NCBI GenBank assembly: GCA_046347045.1
Contig: JAXMGX010000003.1
Span: forward strand, 320,902-384,901
DNA: 64,000 nucleotides
Direction of reading: 5' to 3'
Source of the DNA: ZC4RG30 sp046347045
GTDB lineage: Bacteria; Pseudomonadota; Gammaproteobacteria; Steroidobacterales; Steroidobacteraceae
The position numbers and the translations under genes are program-made. How positions within the stretch are numbered: position 1 is the stretch's first letter; every line of letters starts with the position of its first letter. A model generated the notes under the pieces. The model worked only from the letters and a program-made list of their open reading frames with translations, had not been told where the DNA came from and ran no database searches. Positions 61,863-64,000 of the stretch are shown here, one piece after another.

Positions 61863-63394
61863 CAGCGGAAGTTCCTCTCCTCGTCGATGCTGCCCTGCCC
61901 GCTGTACTTCGCCACCTGCGGATGCGGACACAGCGCTCGCGTGCGCGCCGGCTGGTTGGGCAAGTTGCCCGCGATGAGTTTCTCCGGCGCCTTGCCGGTT
62001 TCAACCCATTGATCTATGGCACCCAGATAGTCGATGGATGAAGGACCGCTGCCGCCCCCGCAATGCGCCATGCCTGGCACCATGAAGAGCCGCACGCCAT
62101 CGCGCGCGCGGCTCCTGCCGATGCTCTTCACCAGCGCTTCATGGAAATTCACGGTGGACTGGGCGGGAATCAGCCCGTCGGACCAGCCATGAGTCAGCAG
62201 CAGCTTGCGCCCTTCCTTGAAGAAGCGGCCGAGCCCCGTGGGCGGTATGTCCAGCGCGGCGCTGCCGTAATCCATCGCGCGCTGCGAGTCCTTGTCATAG
62301 TCGAAACTGCGAAAATTCCATGCGGGATTGCCGAACACCGGCCCCTTGAAGAACGTGGTGGCCACGGGAAAAGGCTCTTGTCCCGTCGTCAGTACCGGCA
62401 TCTGCGCCTCGCTGCCCACGGACAGGCCCGGATATATCTGCTTGCCCGTGCGCGGATTCTTCGGGCCGGCATAGATGGCGCGCATCGCAGCCACCTGCGC
62501 GGCTGTGAGGCAATCGGCCGCATCCTCTGCCTTGCACTGGAGCATGCCGGGATCGAAGCGACAGGCCGGCGGATTGTCGATGATGCCGTCCTTGACGCCA
62601 TCGTTCGCATCGCAGGCTTCCATTGCGGCCTTGTGCACGAGTTGCATCTTGGCAGGCGGCATGCGGCTGGCTTCATCTTTCATCGTGGCCGCGCCGGTCC
62701 ACAGCGACATGATCATCAGCGGCACCATCTGGTTGGCGGGAGCCGTTGCCGAGATGGCGTCGTAGTCGCCGGGATAACGATAGGCCTCCATCAGGCCGAT
62801 GCGCCCACCGGTGGAGCAGCTGGCATACAACGAGCGGCTGGGGCCACTGCCGTAGAACGCCGCGATGACCGCCTTCGCGGCCACGGCGGTTTCGTGCACG
62901 GCGCGATGACCGAAGTCGATGAGCTTCTCCGGATGGCCGACAAGGAAGGTGCCATCCATGGGGCTGCCCTGGTGGCCCACGTCCGAAGCGGCTGTTGCAT
63001 AGCCGCGTGACAAGGGACCCGTCATGTCGCCGTAGGCGATGGAACCCGCCCATACACCGTTGCCGCCGCCCACGAACTTGCCGTTCCAGCCGCTGAACGG
63101 CATCCACACTTCGAAGCGGATGTCCGAATCGGCTGTCGGGCGCGAAGTGGCCGCGACGCGGCAGAACGCTGGCAGCGATGCGTAGTTTCCGGCTGGTGCC
63201 CCGCCGGGGCCGGCCGGTCCCGAGGGTTTGAACTGGCCGGCAGCCACTTCCTCTGCCACAGTAATCGTGACATGCGGCAGATTCAGTGACTTCGCGAGGT
63301 CGGCACAGGATGCGGCATGCGCGGGCGCTGCAACCAGCGTGGCGCCGCCGAATATCATCGCAGCAAGAAATGAGGGAACGTCGATCCGGCGCAT
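61850..63394 (-). CDS. Tannase/feruloyl esterase family hydrolase
   Basis: 514 aa from ATG 63394 (AGGAGGG close upstream). Signal peptide 1-28. Family signatures: SPMDGTFLVGHPEKLIDFGHRAVHETA, nucleophile ASCSTGGR with C193-S194, and GMAHCGGG with the catalytic His next to Cys, the CS-D-HC motif where a disulfide joins both catalytic residues. LLLTHGWSDGLIPAQSTVNFHEAL holds the Asp. It should cleave phenolic or aromatic esters (gallate, ferulate) or similar plant-derived esters in the periplasm or outside. Confidence 0.9.
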   Translation of the reverse strand: MRRIDVPSFLAAMIFGGATLVAAPAHAASCADLAKSLNLPHVTITVAEEVAAGQFKPSGPAGPGGAPAGNYASLPAFCRVAATSRPTADSDIRFEVWMPFSGWNGKFVGGGNGVWAGSIAYGDMTGPLSRGYATAASDVGHQGSPMDGTFLVGHPEKLIDFGHRAVHETAVAAKAVIAAFYGSGPSRSLYASCSTGGRIGLMEAYRYPGDYDAISATAPANQMVPLMIMSLWTGAATMKDEASRMPPAKMQLVHKAAMEACDANDGVKDGIIDNPPACRFDPGMLQCKAEDAADCLTAAQVAAMRAIYAGPKNPRTGKQIYPGLSVGSEAQMPVLTTGQEPFPVATTFFKGPVFGNPAWNFRSFDYDKDSQRAMDYGSAALDIPPTGLGRFFKEGRKLLLTHGWSDGLIPAQSTVNFHEALVKSIGRSRARDGVRLFMVPGMAHCGGGSGPSSIDYLGAIDQWVETGKAPEKLIAGNLPNQPARTRALCPHPQVAKYSGQGSIDEERNFRCAAR

Positions 63395-63410
63395 ATGCCC
63401 TCCTGTTGCG

Positions 63411-63719
63411 TCAGCGCCGGCCGATCCGCCGTTCGAGTGCATCGATGCGCTCGAGCAGATCGAGAACCAGTGCGGTCCCCGGCGCGTTCAGTCCCAGATC
63501 GCGCTGCAAGCGCAGGGCGACGCGCGCGCGATGCAACGTCGCGCCGTTGAAGCGCCATTCGGTGGTCGTGCCCACTTCGAGCACGCCTTCGTCCACAAGC
63601 TCGACGATGCGCGAACGTTCGACGGCGCAGAACTGTGTCAGCTCGTCGAGCGTGAAGTCGTCGCGCTCTTCCAGGAGCGTACCGGTCAGCGCAGGGTGTT
63701 CGGCGGAACTCATGGTCAT
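63411..63719 (-). CDS. cbpM: Chaperone modulator CbpM
   Basis: 102 aa from ATG 63719, whose ATGA overlaps the cbpA stop. MerR-like helix at the N-terminus (FTLDELTQFCAVERSRIVELVDEGVLEV) and a C-terminal helix (ALVLDLLERIDALERRIGRR) typical of CbpM, which binds and inhibits the DnaJ-like CbpA. Together they tune DnaK. Context with cbpA makes the call firm. Confidence 0.9.
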   Translation of the reverse strand: MTMSSAEHPALTGTLLEERDDFTLDELTQFCAVERSRIVELVDEGVLEVGTTTEWRFNGATLHRARVALRLQRDLGLNAPGTALVLDLLERIDALERRIGRR

Positions 63720-64000
63720 ACTCCGAGCGACGCGCGCGGGTTGAACGGCGCGGCGGTGGCGAAGGCTTCGTAGGCGGCGCGCGCGGCCGCGTCGCCGGCG
63801 GGCGGCAGCGCCACCTGCAGCGTCACGTACAGATCTCCGGGCGGATTGGACGGCAGACCGCGGCCTTTCAGCCGCAGTCGCGTGCCGGCTCTGGATCCGG
63901 CGGGCACCTTCAGCTCCACGGTACCGCCTGGCGTGGGCACCGGGACGCTCGCGCCCAGCGCCGCTTCCCAGGGCGCGACGGGCAGGTCGAGGTGCAGGTC
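63716..64000 (-). CDS. cbpA: DnaJ-like co-chaperone CbpA, C-terminal part, cut by window edge
   Basis: Open to the right edge; 94 residues visible. Starts inside the second client-binding beta-sandwich of DnaJ/CbpA (DLHLDLPVAPWEAALGASVPVPTPGG, LKVPAGSRAGTRLRLKGRGLP, GDLYVTLQVALPP), then the C-terminal helix. Partner of CbpM. Confidence 0.9.
   Translation of the reverse strand, partial: DLHLDLPVAPWEAALGASVPVPTPGGTVELKVPAGSRAGTRLRLKGRGLPSNPPGDLYVTLQVALPPAGDAAARAAYEAFATAAPFNPRASLGV

Overview
The window is GC-rich, densely coded chromosomal DNA from a Gram-negative bacterium. Two large TonB-dependent receptors of the kind that starts with a ...VTGSRI TonB box, many lipoproteins and Sec-exported proteins, a GntR-type LacI regulator with GntK/IdnD/IdnO, a YbiT-like ABC-F ATPase, a DeaD-like helicase and a CbpA-CbpM pair suggest a gammaproteobacterium, perhaps near the Nevskiales/Steroidobacteraceae or Xanthomonadales. 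That placement is inference from gene content only. I saw no rRNA, tRNA, CRISPR array, insertion sequence, prophage or integron.

Layout. 0-5.5 kb: the end of a GGDEF-EAL protein, a Tat-tagged SDR, small exported proteins and a DUF2189 membrane protein. 5.5-17.5 kb: a gluconate/idonate locus. On the minus strand idnD, a small barrel protein, gntR, a 6PGDH-like reductase and gntK are linked by overlapping stop/start codons. Divergently come idnO and a D-2-hydroxyacid dehydrogenase, then a TonB receptor, an isocitrate-lyase-superfamily enzyme, an MFS carrier and an exported SMP-30-like lactonase. GntR-type operator palindromes sit at the divergent promoter and on the receptor promoter, so one regulator probably controls both blocks. 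17.5-20 kb: FmdB zinc ribbon, DUF3228, GFA, NTF2-like and lipoprotein genes. 20-29 kb: a second TonB receptor with a good terminator, several exported or lipid-anchored proteins (NTF2-like, beta-lactamase-fold) and an exported split-barrel protein carrying a CxxCH motif.

29-37.6 kb: a coupled DUF3297-Rieske-outer membrane barrel operon, a PQQ aldose dehydrogenase, and a divergent carbohydrate-type locus (MFS plus two four-helix membrane proteins against a TIM-barrel isomerase plus a Gfo/Idh/MocA dehydrogenase). 37.7-44 kb: an HD-GYP protein that lost its HD histidine paired with an EAL protein, then divergent ybiT and deaD. 44-50 kb: esterase, methyltransferase, HPP-CBS membrane protein, DUF2269 and a saccharopine-dehydrogenase-like protein. 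50.2-52.4 kb: the strangest gene, an exported ~585-residue domain followed by a type IV pilin-like sequence. 52.4-55.5 kb: TraB/GumN, a GAF-GGDEF cyclase, OsmC, and a broken GntR/FadR-type regulator next to an intact 18-bp palindrome. 55.5-61.8 kb: a Ser/Thr kinase-TPR protein with an ECF sigma factor, facing a three-gene envelope cassette. 61.8-64 kb: a tannase-family esterase and the cbpM/cbpA pair, cut by the window edge.
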